A DNA stretch of 64,000 bases. Origin: Georgenia yuyongxinii. Its GTDB lineage: Bacteria; Actinomycetota; Actinomycetes; Actinomycetales; Actinomycetaceae. The position numbers and the translations under genes are program-made. Below the pieces are notes generated by a model. That model was not told the origin of the DNA. It saw nothing but the letters and a program-made list of their open reading frames with translations, and made no database searches. The stretch is taken from NCBI RefSeq assembly GCF_006352065.1, contig NZ_CP040915.1, positions 3,224,001-3,288,000 of the forward strand, written 5' to 3'. Positions 53,359 to 62,342 of this stretch are shown here, piece after piece. Position 1 is the stretch's first letter. Each line of letters opens with the position of its first letter.

Positions 53359-54182
53359 GCCTTGCGCTCCGAGTTCTTCCAGAACAGCATCCGCCGCTCG
53401 ACGTACACCAGGGCGCTGTTGATACCGAGTCCCAGCAGGCCCGTGAGCACGGTCGCCGCGTAGACCGTGTCGGCACCGGCGCCGGTGATGCTGGCCTGGA
53501 AGATCAGGGTGCCGATTCCGGCGTCACCCCCGGCGAGGAGCTCCGCACTGATGGCCACGACCAGGACGACGGCCGAGGCGATGCGCACACCCGTGTAGAT
53601 GTGCGGGGCCGCGCTGGGAAGCGTCACGCGCGTGAGAACTCCCCAGCGGGAGTAGTTGAAGCTGACGGCGGTGTCCTTCGCCGTGGGGTCGACGTCGTGG
53701 ACGCCGGAGATCGTGTTGAAGAAGATCGGCCAGAACGCGGCGTAGACGGTCAGGACGACCTTCATCTCGGTCCCGGTCCCCAGCATGAGCATGGCGATCG
53801 GGATCAGCGCCACGGACGGGATCGGCCGCAGGAACTCCACGAGTGCGCTCGACGCCCGGTAGGCGAGCTCCGAGGTCCCGACGAGGATGCCGACCGGTAC
53901 GGCGAGCAGCATGGCCAGGGCGAGACCCGCCACCCACGCCAGCAGCGTGGCGGCCGCGTGACCGAGGAACTCACCGTCCAGGAGCAGCTCGCCCGCCCGG
54001 ACCAGGACCACCGAGGACGGCGGCAGGTAGCTGGGCGGCACGATCCCGCTGCGACCGACGAGCTCCCCCACCACGATGAGCACGGCGAACCCGACCACGC
54101 CCTGGAGCCGTAGCCGGAACCGCCGCCGCGGCGGGCGCCCGACGGGTGCCACGCCGGGGCGCCGGAGGGTGGTGGCAGCCAT
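53355..54182 (-). CDS. ABC permease, nitrate/sulfonate/taurine type (2)
   Basis: 275 residues from ATG 54182, two bases after the TPP-enzyme stop. Arg-rich N-terminus, then helices and the loop AVSFNYSRWGVLTRVTLPSAAPHIYTG. It overlaps the first permease gene by four bases. Confidence 0.92.
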   Translation of the reverse strand: MAATTLRRPGVAPVGRPPRRRFRLRLQGVVGFAVLIVVGELVGRSGIVPPSYLPPSSVVLVRAGELLLDGEFLGHAAATLLAWVAGLALAMLLAVPVGILVGTSELAYRASSALVEFLRPIPSVALIPIAMLMLGTGTEMKVVLTVYAAFWPIFFNTISGVHDVDPTAKDTAVSFNYSRWGVLTRVTLPSAAPHIYTGVRIASAVVLVVAISAELLAGGDAGIGTLIFQASITGAGADTVYAATVLTGLLGLGINSALVYVERRMLFWKNSERKA

Positions 54183-54184
54183 GC

Positions 54185-55834
54185 TCAGTGCCCGAACGCT
54201 TCCACGAGCCACCAGGCGGCGAGATCCTGGCTCGTCTTCGCATCGATGACCAGCGGACGGTCGCGCGGGCCGGCCAACCAGGTCGTGATGATGTCGAGGT
54301 CCCGGGCCTCGCGCACCGTGGCCGCCTCGCAGCCCAGCGAGCGGGCCAGGCTGGCGATGTCGACGTCAGGGAACGTGACCGTGTCGAGCTCGTGACCGTC
54401 CGGACCGAAGTGGTGAACCTCCGCGCCGTAGCCGGCGTCATTGTACACCACGATCACCATCGGCAGCCGCAGCCTGACCACGGTCTCCAGCTCGGAGACC
54501 CCCATGAGGAATCCGCCGTCACCGCACGCGACCACCGGCAGCCGATGGGGCTGGGCCAGGGCGGCGCCGATCCCGGTCGCGAGGCCCAGGCCGATGCTCT
54601 GGAACGCCTGGGTGAAGCAGAAGGCGTCCTCGTCGGGCACCCTCAGGTAGGCCGCCGGGTAGCCCATGAAGTTCCCCGAGTCGACCGCGACCACGCGGTC
54701 GTCCGGGAGGGCGGCGTCCAGGGTCCTGCTCAGGATCCGCGGGTCGATCCGGTCACCGGTGTGCTCGTCCTCGACCGGGACGTTCGTCCAGTGGCCCCCC
54801 GCGGCGATCCGCGCGCCGACGGCGGCGGTGCGGTAGCCCTCGCGTGGCTGCGTGAGGCGCGAGGCGAGGTGCGCTCGGACGGCGGCGGCGGTCGCGGCGA
54901 CGTCTCCGACCACTCCAAGGTCGATGGCCCGGTGCGCGCCCAACGCCTCGCGTTCGAGGTCGACCTGGACGACGGTGGCCTCCTCAGAGATGAGCTTGCC
55001 TGATCGCATCGTCCACATGTTGAGGGCGCAGCCCCAGCCCACGATGAGGTCGGCTCCATGGACCAGGTCCGCCACCTCCGGGGTGGAGAAGCCGCCTACG
55101 ATCCCCAGGCTCCAGGGATTCCCGGCGAACAGCCCGTTCGCGACGGCGGAGGTCCCGACCAGGGCGCCGACCTCTGCCGCCAACGCCGTCAGCGCCTCGG
55201 CGCCCCGCTTGCCGCGAGAGCCGCGGCCTGCGACGAAGACGGGCTTGCGGGCGGCCAGGAGAAGGTCGGCAAGGGTCTGCACGGCTTCCGCGTCGGGCTC
55301 GACCGGGGAAGTGCCGCTCGCACGCCGCACCGCATACTCACCGTCGCCCGTGATCTCCTCGGCCAGGATGTCGATGGGCAGGTTGAGCAGCACCGTGCGT
55401 CGTTGCTCGCGTGCTTCGTCGAGCGCGGCGAGCGCTTCCGCGACTGCGGTCTGCGCGCTGGTGACGGTGCGCGCGACTGCACCGACCGATGTGGCGAGCT
55501 GCTGCTGCTCGATCCAGAAGTTCGAGTGCCGCAGCACTGCCTGCGGCGCCAGCACCAGCATCGGGGTGCGGCTCTTGGCAGCCTCGGCGATACCGGTGAC
55601 GGCGTTGGTCAGGCCACACCCCTGGTGCACCGACAACACCCCGACCTCGCCGGACATCCGGGCGAAGGCGTCCGCCATGGTGGCGGCCCCGCCCTCGTGC
55701 CGCGCTGCCACGAAGCGAGCCCCGGACTGGTTGAGGGCGTTCGTGACGTGGAAGTTGCCGCTTCCCACGACGCCGAATACATGGCTCACCCCTGCTGCTG
55801 CTAGGTGCTGGCCGATGGCCTGATCTACGCGCAT
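54185..55834 (-). CDS. TPP-dependent enzyme of the acetolactate synthase/2-oxoacid decarboxylase family
   Basis: 549 residues. The catalytic Glu47 lies in AARHEGGAATMADAFAR; the middle domain has VFVAGRGSRGKRG; the TPP motif runs from CGDGGFLMG to NDAGYG. It is shorter on FAD-binding features than true acetolactate synthase and could be an aryl-glyoxylate or other 2-oxoacid decarboxylase. ATG 55834 is chosen; GTG 55846 is possible. It is the first gene of the long minus-strand operon and shares its control region with the divergent nitrilase operon. Confidence 0.88.
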   Translation of the reverse strand: MRVDQAIGQHLAAAGVSHVFGVVGSGNFHVTNALNQSGARFVAARHEGGAATMADAFARMSGEVGVLSVHQGCGLTNAVTGIAEAAKSRTPMLVLAPQAVLRHSNFWIEQQQLATSVGAVARTVTSAQTAVAEALAALDEAREQRRTVLLNLPIDILAEEITGDGEYAVRRASGTSPVEPDAEAVQTLADLLLAARKPVFVAGRGSRGKRGAEALTALAAEVGALVGTSAVANGLFAGNPWSLGIVGGFSTPEVADLVHGADLIVGWGCALNMWTMRSGKLISEEATVVQVDLEREALGAHRAIDLGVVGDVAATAAAVRAHLASRLTQPREGYRTAAVGARIAAGGHWTNVPVEDEHTGDRIDPRILSRTLDAALPDDRVVAVDSGNFMGYPAAYLRVPDEDAFCFTQAFQSIGLGLATGIGAALAQPHRLPVVACGDGGFLMGVSELETVVRLRLPMVIVVYNDAGYGAEVHHFGPDGHELDTVTFPDVDIASLARSLGCEAATVREARDLDIITTWLAGPRDRPLVIDAKTSQDLAAWWLVEAFGH

Positions 55835-55913
55835 AGCTCCCCACACGTCATCGTGAATCGGGCGCCGCCGCTACCGCTCTGGGCGGGTGCTGCTGGCATC
55901 TTGTGACGGACAC

Positions 55914-55955
55914 TACACAGACGTTTGATCAAATGCTAGTATGTATGTTGATCAA
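55914..55955 (+). promoter_or_regulatory. Promoter with two TTGATCAA operator palindromes
   Basis: TACACA (55914-55919), 17 bases, TAGTAT (55937-55942) form a plus-strand promoter for the nitrilase operon. TTTGATCAAA (55924-55933) lies in the spacer and TTGATCAA (55948-55955) around the transcription start, centres 23 bp apart (about two helical turns). This layout is what a dimeric GntR/FCD repressor would need; the regulator gene is the fourth in the operon (58723). Confidence 0.65.
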
Positions 55956-55965
55956 AGGAGACGAT

Positions 55966-57042
55966 GTGGATCTTCCACAGTTCAAGGCCGCCGCAGTCCA
56001 GGCGGCCCCGGTGTTTCTCGACACTCAGGCCACCATCGACAAGGCTTGCTCGCTGATCCACGAGGCTAGCCGCGCCGGCGCGCGCCTCATCGCCTTTCCG
56101 GAGGTGTTCGTTCCGGGATATCCGTACTGGAACTGGACCAAGACGCCGATCGCCGGCAGCCCCCACTTCGAGGAGCTCGTCAAGGCCTCGATCGTCGTGC
56201 CGGGTCCGGAGATCTCCCAGCTCGCCGGCGCCGCCAGGGCCGCCGACGCCTATGTCGTCATCGGTGTCAACGAGCGGCACCCACGATTCCCGGCGACCAT
56301 CTACAACTCGGTGGTGATCCTCGGCCCGGACGGCAGCCTGCTCGGCGTGCACCGCAAGCTCGTGCCGACCTGGGCGGAGAAGCTGACCTGGACGGGCGGC
56401 GACGGCAGCTCACTGCGTACGTACGACACCGCCGTCGGCAACCTCGGCGTGCTGGCGTGCGGCGAGAACACCAACACCTTGGCTCGGTTCACCTTGCTCG
56501 CCCAGGGCGAGACCGTGCACGTCGCGAACTACATCGCACTGCCGGTGGCACCGGACGACTACGACATGGTGGAAGCCATCAAGGTGCGTGCGGCCGCCCA
56601 CTCGTTCGAGGGCAAGGTGTTCACCGTCGTCTCCTGCTCGACGATCACGCCGGAGATCGTCGACGCCGTCGCACACGACGACGAGTCACGCAGGTTGTTG
56701 GAGCGTCCACACTCCGCCTTCTCCGGGATCTTCGGCCCGGACGGACGACTCCTCACCGAGCCCTTGATCGACGACGAAGGGATCGTCTACGCAGAGATCG
56801 ACATCGCGCGGTGCATCCAGCCCAAGCAGATGCACGACATCGTCGGCCACTACAACCGCTTCGACATCTTCGAGTTGCGCGTGAACCGACAGCGCCAGGA
56901 CCCGATTCTCTGGAGCGGCGAAGCCGCCTGCCCTGACGTGCCAGCAGGAGCAAACGGTGAGCACCGATCGCTCGCCGGCCTGCCGGCGCCAGAAGTTTCA
57001 CCACCCGACCCGAACGAGCTGATTGGGATGCCCAGGCCATGA
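55966..57042 (+). CDS. Nitrilase (carbon-nitrogen hydrolase)
   Basis: 358 residues from GTG 55966, with AGGAG five bases upstream. Catalytic triad visible: Glu46 in AFPEVFVPGYP, Lys131 in HRKLVPT, Cys165 in LACGENTN. YWNWTKT and TWTGGDGSS are typical of nitrilases rather than simple amidases, so the expected reaction is R-CN to R-COOH plus ammonia, perhaps on an aryl or arylacetonitrile. An amide substrate cannot be excluded. It opens the operon that continues with the FAH hydrolase and maleate isomerase. Confidence 0.92.
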   Translation: MDLPQFKAAAVQAAPVFLDTQATIDKACSLIHEASRAGARLIAFPEVFVPGYPYWNWTKTPIAGSPHFEELVKASIVVPGPEISQLAGAARAADAYVVIGVNERHPRFPATIYNSVVILGPDGSLLGVHRKLVPTWAEKLTWTGGDGSSLRTYDTAVGNLGVLACGENTNTLARFTLLAQGETVHVANYIALPVAPDDYDMVEAIKVRAAAHSFEGKVFTVVSCSTITPEIVDAVAHDDESRRLLERPHSAFSGIFGPDGRLLTEPLIDDEGIVYAEIDIARCIQPKQMHDIVGHYNRFDIFELRVNRQRQDPILWSGEAACPDVPAGANGEHRSLAGLPAPEVSPPDPNELIGMPRP

Positions 57043-57971
57043 GACTTGCGACGTACAAGAAGGACAACGAGGGGTCGACCTCGTGGGGAGTGGAGCAGAG
57101 CCCCGGCACCGTCATCGACGGTCCGGCTCTCTACCCCACTCCCGACGAGGCCCCAGCGACACTGCTCGAGCTGATCCAGCACGGCCCCGATGCACTCTCC
57201 CGACTCAAGGCGCTGGTGGCGGCTTCCGACCCGGAGACCTCCATGAAGGTCCTCGATCCTGTGCTTCTCGCCCCCCTCAAGCCGGGCAAGATCATCGGTG
57301 TCGGCCTGAACTACGTCGATCACGTCGCCGAGTCCAGCCGCAGTCTCGACACCGACGCGTCCCTGCCCACCCGGCCGGTGCTCTTCAGCAAGCCCGGCAC
57401 CGCGGTCGTGGGCCCCAACGGACCGATCCTGCACAACAGCGAGCTCACCAACCAGCTCGACTGGGAGTGCGAGCTCGCCGTGGTCATCGGCAGGGAGGCT
57501 CGCAACGTCGCAGTCGAGGACGCCCTCGACTACGTGTTCGGTTACAGCATCATCAACGACATCAGCGCGCGGGACCAACGTCGCTCCGGCCAGTGGTTCT
57601 TCTCGAAGGGGCAGGACAGCTACGCGCCCCTCGGTCCTGCCATCGTCCTGCGCGACGCCGTCACCGATCCGCACAACCTCGACCTGTCGCTCCTCGTCAA
57701 CGGCGTGCAGATGCAGAACGGCAACACCAGAGACATGCTGTTCAAGATCCCCCAGCTGATCGCGGACATCACGTCCGGCATGACGCTCGAGCCAGGCGAC
57801 GTGATCGCGACGGGGTCACCGCAGGGCGTGGGTGCGGCGATGGACCCACCTCAGTACCTCCAGCCCGGCGACGAGGTGGTCGCCACCATCTCGGGCATCG
57901 GCACCCTCTCCAACTACGTCACGGCCGTGACGGCACCGATCAACCACGTCACGGAGGTGGCGGCACAATGA
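57039..57971 (+). CDS. Fumarylacetoacetate hydrolase (FAH) family protein, probable maleylpyruvate hydrolase
   Basis: 310 residues. FAH marks: GVGLNYVDH, FSKPGTAVVGPN, the metal ligands in WECELAVVIG and INDISARDQR, then FKIPQLIADIT and TGSPQGVG. FAH-family enzymes hydrolyse C-C bonds of 2,4-dioxo acids; in gentisate pathways they split maleylpyruvate or fumarylpyruvate. The next gene makes fumarate from maleate, so direct hydrolysis of maleylpyruvate to maleate and pyruvate is the best fit here. Four-base overlaps join it to both neighbours. Confidence 0.9.
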   Translation: MRLATYKKDNEGSTSWGVEQSPGTVIDGPALYPTPDEAPATLLELIQHGPDALSRLKALVAASDPETSMKVLDPVLLAPLKPGKIIGVGLNYVDHVAESSRSLDTDASLPTRPVLFSKPGTAVVGPNGPILHNSELTNQLDWECELAVVIGREARNVAVEDALDYVFGYSIINDISARDQRRSGQWFFSKGQDSYAPLGPAIVLRDAVTDPHNLDLSLLVNGVQMQNGNTRDMLFKIPQLIADITSGMTLEPGDVIATGSPQGVGAAMDPPQYLQPGDEVVATISGIGTLSNYVTAVTAPINHVTEVAAQ

Positions 57972-58723
57972 CTCAGACCCTTTACCGCGTCGGGCAGATC
58001 GTTCCGAGCTCGAACGTGACCATGGAGACCGAGCTGCCCGAGATGTTCCGTCGCCGCGAGACGTTAAGGCCGGAACGATTCACGTTCCACAGCGCACGCA
58101 TGCGGATGAAGCAGGTCACCAAGAGCGAGCTCGAGGCCATGGACGACGCCTCGGACCGCTGCGCCGTCGAGCTCTCCGACGCGGCGGTGGACATCATGGC
58201 GTACGCCTGCCTGGTGGCGATCATGACCAGGGGTGCCGGCTACCACCTGCAGTCCCAGAGCCGCCTGGAGGAGGCCACAGCGAACAACGGGCGGCCCACC
58301 CAGGTGGTGTCGAGCGCGGGAGCGCTCATTCATGGCCTCGCGACCCTGGGCGCACGGAAGGTCGCCCTGATCGCCCCGTACATGATTCCCCTCACCGATG
58401 AGGTCGTCCGCTACATCACCGAAGAAGGTTACGAGGTGACCGATCGCCTGGCGTTGGAGATCCCGGACAACCTCGAGGTCGGCCGCCGCGACCCCATGCT
58501 CCTGGAGGGTCTCGTGAACCAGCTCGACCATAGCGACGCGGATGTGGTCATACTTTCTGCGTGCGTGCAGATGCCGTCACTCGCAGCCATTCAGGTCGTC
58601 GAGGACAAGATCGGCAAACCGGTCATCTCCGCGGCGACTGCCACCACCCACCAGATCCTGCGCTCGCTCGGTCTCGACACCGTGGTGCCTGACGCAGGAT
58701 CCCTATTGTCTGGACGCTACTGA
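57968..58723 (+). CDS. maiA: Maleate cis-trans isomerase (Asp/Glu racemase superfamily)
   Basis: 251 residues. Close to the maleate isomerase pattern: GQIVPSSNVTMETELP, FHSARMRMKQVT, Cys81 in MAYACLVAIM and Cys199 in LSACVQMPS (the two catalytic cysteines), PVISAATATT. It turns maleate into fumarate for the TCA cycle. This makes the operon a maleate-producing pathway rather than one using maleylpyruvate isomerase. Start ATG 57968 overlaps the FAH gene; its stop overlaps the GntR start (TGATG). Confidence 0.92.
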   Translation: MTQTLYRVGQIVPSSNVTMETELPEMFRRRETLRPERFTFHSARMRMKQVTKSELEAMDDASDRCAVELSDAAVDIMAYACLVAIMTRGAGYHLQSQSRLEEATANNGRPTQVVSSAGALIHGLATLGARKVALIAPYMIPLTDEVVRYITEEGYEVTDRLALEIPDNLEVGRRDPMLLEGLVNQLDHSDADVVILSACVQMPSLAAIQVVEDKIGKPVISAATATTHQILRSLGLDTVVPDAGSLLSGRY

Positions 58724-59430
58724 TGTCCCTTGATATCAACACCCCTGAACGCGTCACGACGACGTCGCAGGCGTACAACGCCGTCCTCACCGCAATCCTT
58801 GACGGCTCCTTGAAATCTGGTCAGTCGCTCAGCCTCAAGGGGCTCTCCGACAGCTTGGGCATGAGCGCCATGCCCATCCGCGAGGCGCTCCGTCAGCTCG
58901 AGGGCATCGGGGTCGTCGAGATCATCCCGCACCGGGGTGCGCGGGTGCGGCCGCTCTCGTTGGACGACCTCGTCGACACCTATGACGCCAGGATCCCGCT
59001 CGAGAGAGCCCTTATCCGGCGCACCGCCGCCCGGATGGACGACGCCACGGCAGTCAGGGCACGCGCGGCGTTGGACCGACAGGCCGAGGCACTTGCAACG
59101 GGCAACTTCGCGGCCGCGCGCTCGGCCCACGAGGACTTCCACCTGACCCTGTACCGCGCCGCCGAGTCGCCGTGGCTGTTCAGACTGTGCAAGCAGGTGT
59201 GGCTGAACAGCGAGCGTTACCAGGCACTGACGATGACGGAGTACGCACACGTGCACGAGAGGCGGCTCGAGCACCAGGCGATCCTCGATGCGTGCCAGAC
59301 CCATCAGCCGGACAAGGCGGAGAAGGCCCTCGAACGCCACCTGACCCGTACCGTGACGTTCCTCAGCAGCGCGATGGCGAACGAGCACGAAGAAGTCGAG
59401 CACCGCACGCTGACGAGCCGGGCGCCGTGA
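58723..59430 (+). CDS. GntR-family regulator with FCD domain
   Basis: 235 residues. Winged helix at about 12-75 (TTTSQAYNAVLTAILDGSL; GMSAMPIREALRQLEGIGVVE), then the FCD ligand domain with the metal/ligand histidines in EDFHLTLYRAA, HERRLEHQAIL and LERHLTRT. It likely represses its own operon and perhaps the divergent one through the TTGATCAA sites at 55924-55955, with a pathway acid as inducer. A truncated copy is at 23344-23964. Confidence 0.93.
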   Translation: MSLDINTPERVTTTSQAYNAVLTAILDGSLKSGQSLSLKGLSDSLGMSAMPIREALRQLEGIGVVEIIPHRGARVRPLSLDDLVDTYDARIPLERALIRRTAARMDDATAVRARAALDRQAEALATGNFAAARSAHEDFHLTLYRAAESPWLFRLCKQVWLNSERYQALTMTEYAHVHERRLEHQAILDACQTHQPDKAEKALERHLTRTVTFLSSAMANEHEEVEHRTLTSRAP

Positions 59431-60206
59431 GCCCCTTGTTTCCGCACGGGCGAGAACGGTGGTCGCCACATCCTCGCGTCTATCCGGTCGTTGACGCGAC
59501 TGATGTGGCCACCACCGTCTCGCAGGTCGACGTCGCGGTGACGTGCGGGGTGGAGGGGGTCTTCCTCATCAACCACGGTGCCGACTACAAGAAGCTGGTG
59601 CGGTGCCTTGCCGCGGTGCGGGACGCTCATCCGAGCATCGTGCTCGGCGCAAACTTCATCCGGCTCGGACTCGCGGAATCCCTGAGCACACTGGCCGAGG
59701 ATCACGATGCCACCGCGTTGGTCGATGCGCTGTGGACTGATGATGCTCGGAAGGAATGGTCACCAGACGGCCTGGACACCATCGCGCTCATGCGCGAGAA
59801 GACCGGGTGGCGCGGGGCTCACTTCGGCGGCATCGCGTTCAAGTACCAGGCCCCGGTGAGCGACGCCGAGCTCGAACCGTTGGCCGCGCTGGCAGCGGAT
59901 CGCACGGACGTGCCCACCACCTCCGGCCCGGGCACGGGCAAGAGCGCCGACCCGTCGAAGCTCGCTGCGATCCGACGAGGTGCGGGCATGACGACGCCGC
60001 TCGGCATCGCGAGCGGTGTCACGACCGAGAACATCCACTCGATACTGCCGGTCGTCGACTTCGTCCTCGTCGCCACCGGCATCGCTGCTCCTGACGGTCG
60101 CATCTCCCCCACCCGCCTGCGCGAGATGCTGGCAGTGGCAAGCGACGCCGGCTGACGAAGTGGCACGTCGGCGAGCTCGACGCCGCTGACGCGGACTCGC
60201 CCGAAG
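58811..60206. repeat. Segmental duplication, copy B (partner 23344-24740)
   Basis: The intact version: it sits in a working operon context, so copy A is most likely derived from it. The tail after 60155 diverges gradually. Confidence 0.85.
59427..60155 (+). CDS. BtpA/SgcQ-like TIM-barrel protein (copy B)
   Basis: 242 residues, GTG overlapping the GntR stop (GTGA). Same features as copy A, differing in a few positions (PLGIAS here, PLAIAS there). As the last gene of the nitrilase operon it may act on a pathway intermediate, possibly as an aldolase or lyase like other phosphate-free TIM barrels, but no reaction can be assigned. Confidence 0.68.
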   Translation: MSPLFPHGRERWSPHPRVYPVVDATDVATTVSQVDVAVTCGVEGVFLINHGADYKKLVRCLAAVRDAHPSIVLGANFIRLGLAESLSTLAEDHDATALVDALWTDDARKEWSPDGLDTIALMREKTGWRGAHFGGIAFKYQAPVSDAELEPLAALAADRTDVPTTSGPGTGKSADPSKLAAIRRGAGMTTPLGIASGVTTENIHSILPVVDFVLVATGIAAPDGRISPTRLREMLAVASDAG

Positions 60207-60219
60207 ACCTCTACATGCT

Positions 60220-61230
60220 TCAACCGGTGATCTCGACGTGCTCCAGGTTGACCGTCTGGCCAGTGGCGGCGGACTTCAGCACGGCCTCGACCACGGTGAG
60301 GGTGTGCACGCCCTCGGCCATGGTGACGATGCCGCCGCCGTCGCCGTTCAGGGCGTCGCGGAAGTGCTCCTGCTCCACCCGCAGCGGCTCACGCTTACTG
60401 ATGGCGAAGCGGGTGACGTCCCCCTCCGTCACGCCCCGGAACGCGGCCACCCTCTCCCACTCGGTGGGGATGGTGCCGTTGGCGTAGAACGTCAGGTCCC
60501 CCGCGGCGGTGTCCGCCACGAACGCGCCTCGCTCGCCGGTGACGATCGTCTGGCGCTCCTTGCGCGGGGAGAGCCAGTTGACCAGGTGGTTGACGATGAT
60601 GCCGTTGGCCAGCCGACCGGTCACGGAGACCATGTCCTCGTGCTCGCGGCCCGAGCGGTGCGCCACGTGCGCCGCGACGGTGGCGTACGGGGACTGAGCG
60701 ATCCAGGCCGTGAGGTCGACGTCGTGAGTGGCGAGGTCCTTGACCACCCCGACGTCGGAGATCCGGCCCGGGAAGGGGCCCTGCCGGGAGGTGGAAATCT
60801 GGTAGACCTCGCCGAGCTCGCCGTCCGCGATGCGGCCGCGCAGCTCGAGCAGGGCGGGGTTGCACCGCTCGACGTAGCCGACGGCGCCGACGAGGCCGGC
60901 GCCCTCGAAGGCGGCGGCCACCCGGCGGCCGGCGTCGGCGGAGTGCGCGATGGGCTTCTCCACCATGGTGTGCACGCCGGCGGCGGCCAGGGCGAGGGCG
61001 ACGTCCTCGTGGTAGACGGTGGGCACGGCGACCATCGCGGCGTCGATGCCCGCGTCGATGAGCGCGCCGACGTCGGGGAGCACCTCGAGGTCCTTGGCCA
61101 CGCCCCAGGCGTCGCCGTTGGGGTCGGCGACGGCGACGAGCTCCAGGCCTTCGGTCTCCCGGATGACGCGGGCGTGGTGGCGGCCCATGGAGCCCAGGCC
61201 GATCAGGCCCATACGAACGTTCTGGCTCAT
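60220..61230 (-). CDS. Gfo/Idh/MocA oxidoreductase, WbpB/WlbA-like
   Basis: 336 residues: Rossmann start MGLIGLGSMGRHHARVI, VAVPTVYHEDVALALAAAGVHTMVEKPIA with the EKP motif, then GYVERCNPALLELR and DLATHDVDL. WbpB-type enzymes oxidise the 3-OH of UDP-GlcNAc-uronate for the following aminotransferase. ATG 61230 overlaps the aminotransferase stop (TGATG). Broken relatives occur at 24763, 25471 and 32932. Confidence 0.88.
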   Translation of the reverse strand: MSQNVRMGLIGLGSMGRHHARVIRETEGLELVAVADPNGDAWGVAKDLEVLPDVGALIDAGIDAAMVAVPTVYHEDVALALAAAGVHTMVEKPIAHSADAGRRVAAAFEGAGLVGAVGYVERCNPALLELRGRIADGELGEVYQISTSRQGPFPGRISDVGVVKDLATHDVDLTAWIAQSPYATVAAHVAHRSGREHEDMVSVTGRLANGIIVNHLVNWLSPRKERQTIVTGERGAFVADTAAGDLTFYANGTIPTEWERVAAFRGVTEGDVTRFAISKREPLRVEQEHFRDALNGDGGGIVTMAEGVHTLTVVEAVLKSAATGQTVNLEHVEITG

Positions 61231-62342
61231 CAGGCGCCTGCCTTCACGACGGTGTTCACGGCGGTGACGATGCGGTCCAGGTCCTCCTGGCTGAGCGAGG
61301 GGTGCACCGGCAGGGAGATGACCTCGGCCGCGGCCCGCTCGGTCTCGGGCAGCTCCAGGCCCGGCGCGTAGGGGGCGAGAGAGGCCAGGCGGTGGTTGGG
61401 GATCGGGTAGTACACGCCCGAGCCCACCTGGTGCTCCTCGCGCAGGGCGGTGACCACCCGGTCGCGCTCCGGGCCCGTGCTGCCGGGGATGCGGATCGTG
61501 TACTGGTGGTAGACGTGCACGGCGCCGCCGGCGACCGGGGGCGTGGTGACACCCTGGAGGTTGGCATCCATGAACGCGGCGTTGGCGCGGCGCTCCGCGG
61601 TCCAGTCGTCGACCTTGGTGAGCTGGACGCGGCCGATGGCGGCGTGGATGTCGGTCATGCGGTTGTTCAGGCCGACCAGCTCGTTGGCGTACTGGCGCTC
61701 CATGCCCTGGTTGCGCAGCAGCCGGACCTTGCGGGCGATCTCGTCGTCCACGCAGGAGACCATGCCGCCCTCGCCGGAGGTCATGTTCTTCGTGGGGTAG
61801 AGGGAGAACATCCCGAAGGTGCCGAAGGTGCCGACCTGCTGCTTGTTCAGGCTGGCGCCGTGGGCCTGGGCGGCGTCCTCGAAGACCATGAGGCCGTGGT
61901 CGTCGGCGATGGCCTGGAGGGCGGGCATGTTCGCCGGGTGTCCGTACAGGTGCACCGGCATGATCGCCTTGGTCTTGTCCGTGACCGAGGCGCGGACCGA
62001 CTCGGGGTCGAGGCAGAAGTGGTCCGGCTCGATGTCCGCGAACACCGGGGTGGCGCCGGTGAGGGCCACGGCGTTGCCGGTGGCGGCGAAGGTGAAGGAC
62101 GGCACGATCACCTCGTCGCCCCGGCCGATGCCCGCGGCGAGCAGGCCCAGGTGGAGACCCGAGGTGCCGGAGTTCACGGCCACGCACGCGTACCCGGGGG
62201 TGAAGTGCGCGGCGAACTCCTCCTCGAACGCCTTGACCTCGGGGCCCTGGGCGACCATGCCGGAGGCAAGAACGGCATCGACCGCCCGGCGCTCGTCCTC
62301 GCCGATGATCGGCTTGGCCGCGGGAATCATGGGCAGGCTCAC
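61230..62342 (-). CDS. DegT/DnrJ/EryC1/StrS sugar aminotransferase, WbpE-like
   Basis: 370 residues. PLP lysine Lys185 in LYPTKNMTSGEGGM, aspartate region FEDAAQAHGAS, N-terminus AAKPIIGEDERRAVDAVLASG, VAVNSGTSGLHLGL. It should transaminate a 3-keto UDP-sugar using glutamate. Its position between the WbpB- and WbpD-like genes supports a UDP-2,3-diacetamido sugar route. Confidence 0.93.
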   Translation of the reverse strand: MSLPMIPAAKPIIGEDERRAVDAVLASGMVAQGPEVKAFEEEFAAHFTPGYACVAVNSGTSGLHLGLLAAGIGRGDEVIVPSFTFAATGNAVALTGATPVFADIEPDHFCLDPESVRASVTDKTKAIMPVHLYGHPANMPALQAIADDHGLMVFEDAAQAHGASLNKQQVGTFGTFGMFSLYPTKNMTSGEGGMVSCVDDEIARKVRLLRNQGMERQYANELVGLNNRMTDIHAAIGRVQLTKVDDWTAERRANAAFMDANLQGVTTPPVAGGAVHVYHQYTIRIPGSTGPERDRVVTALREEHQVGSGVYYPIPNHRLASLAPYAPGLELPETERAAAEVISLPVHPSLSQEDLDRIVTAVNTVVKAGA

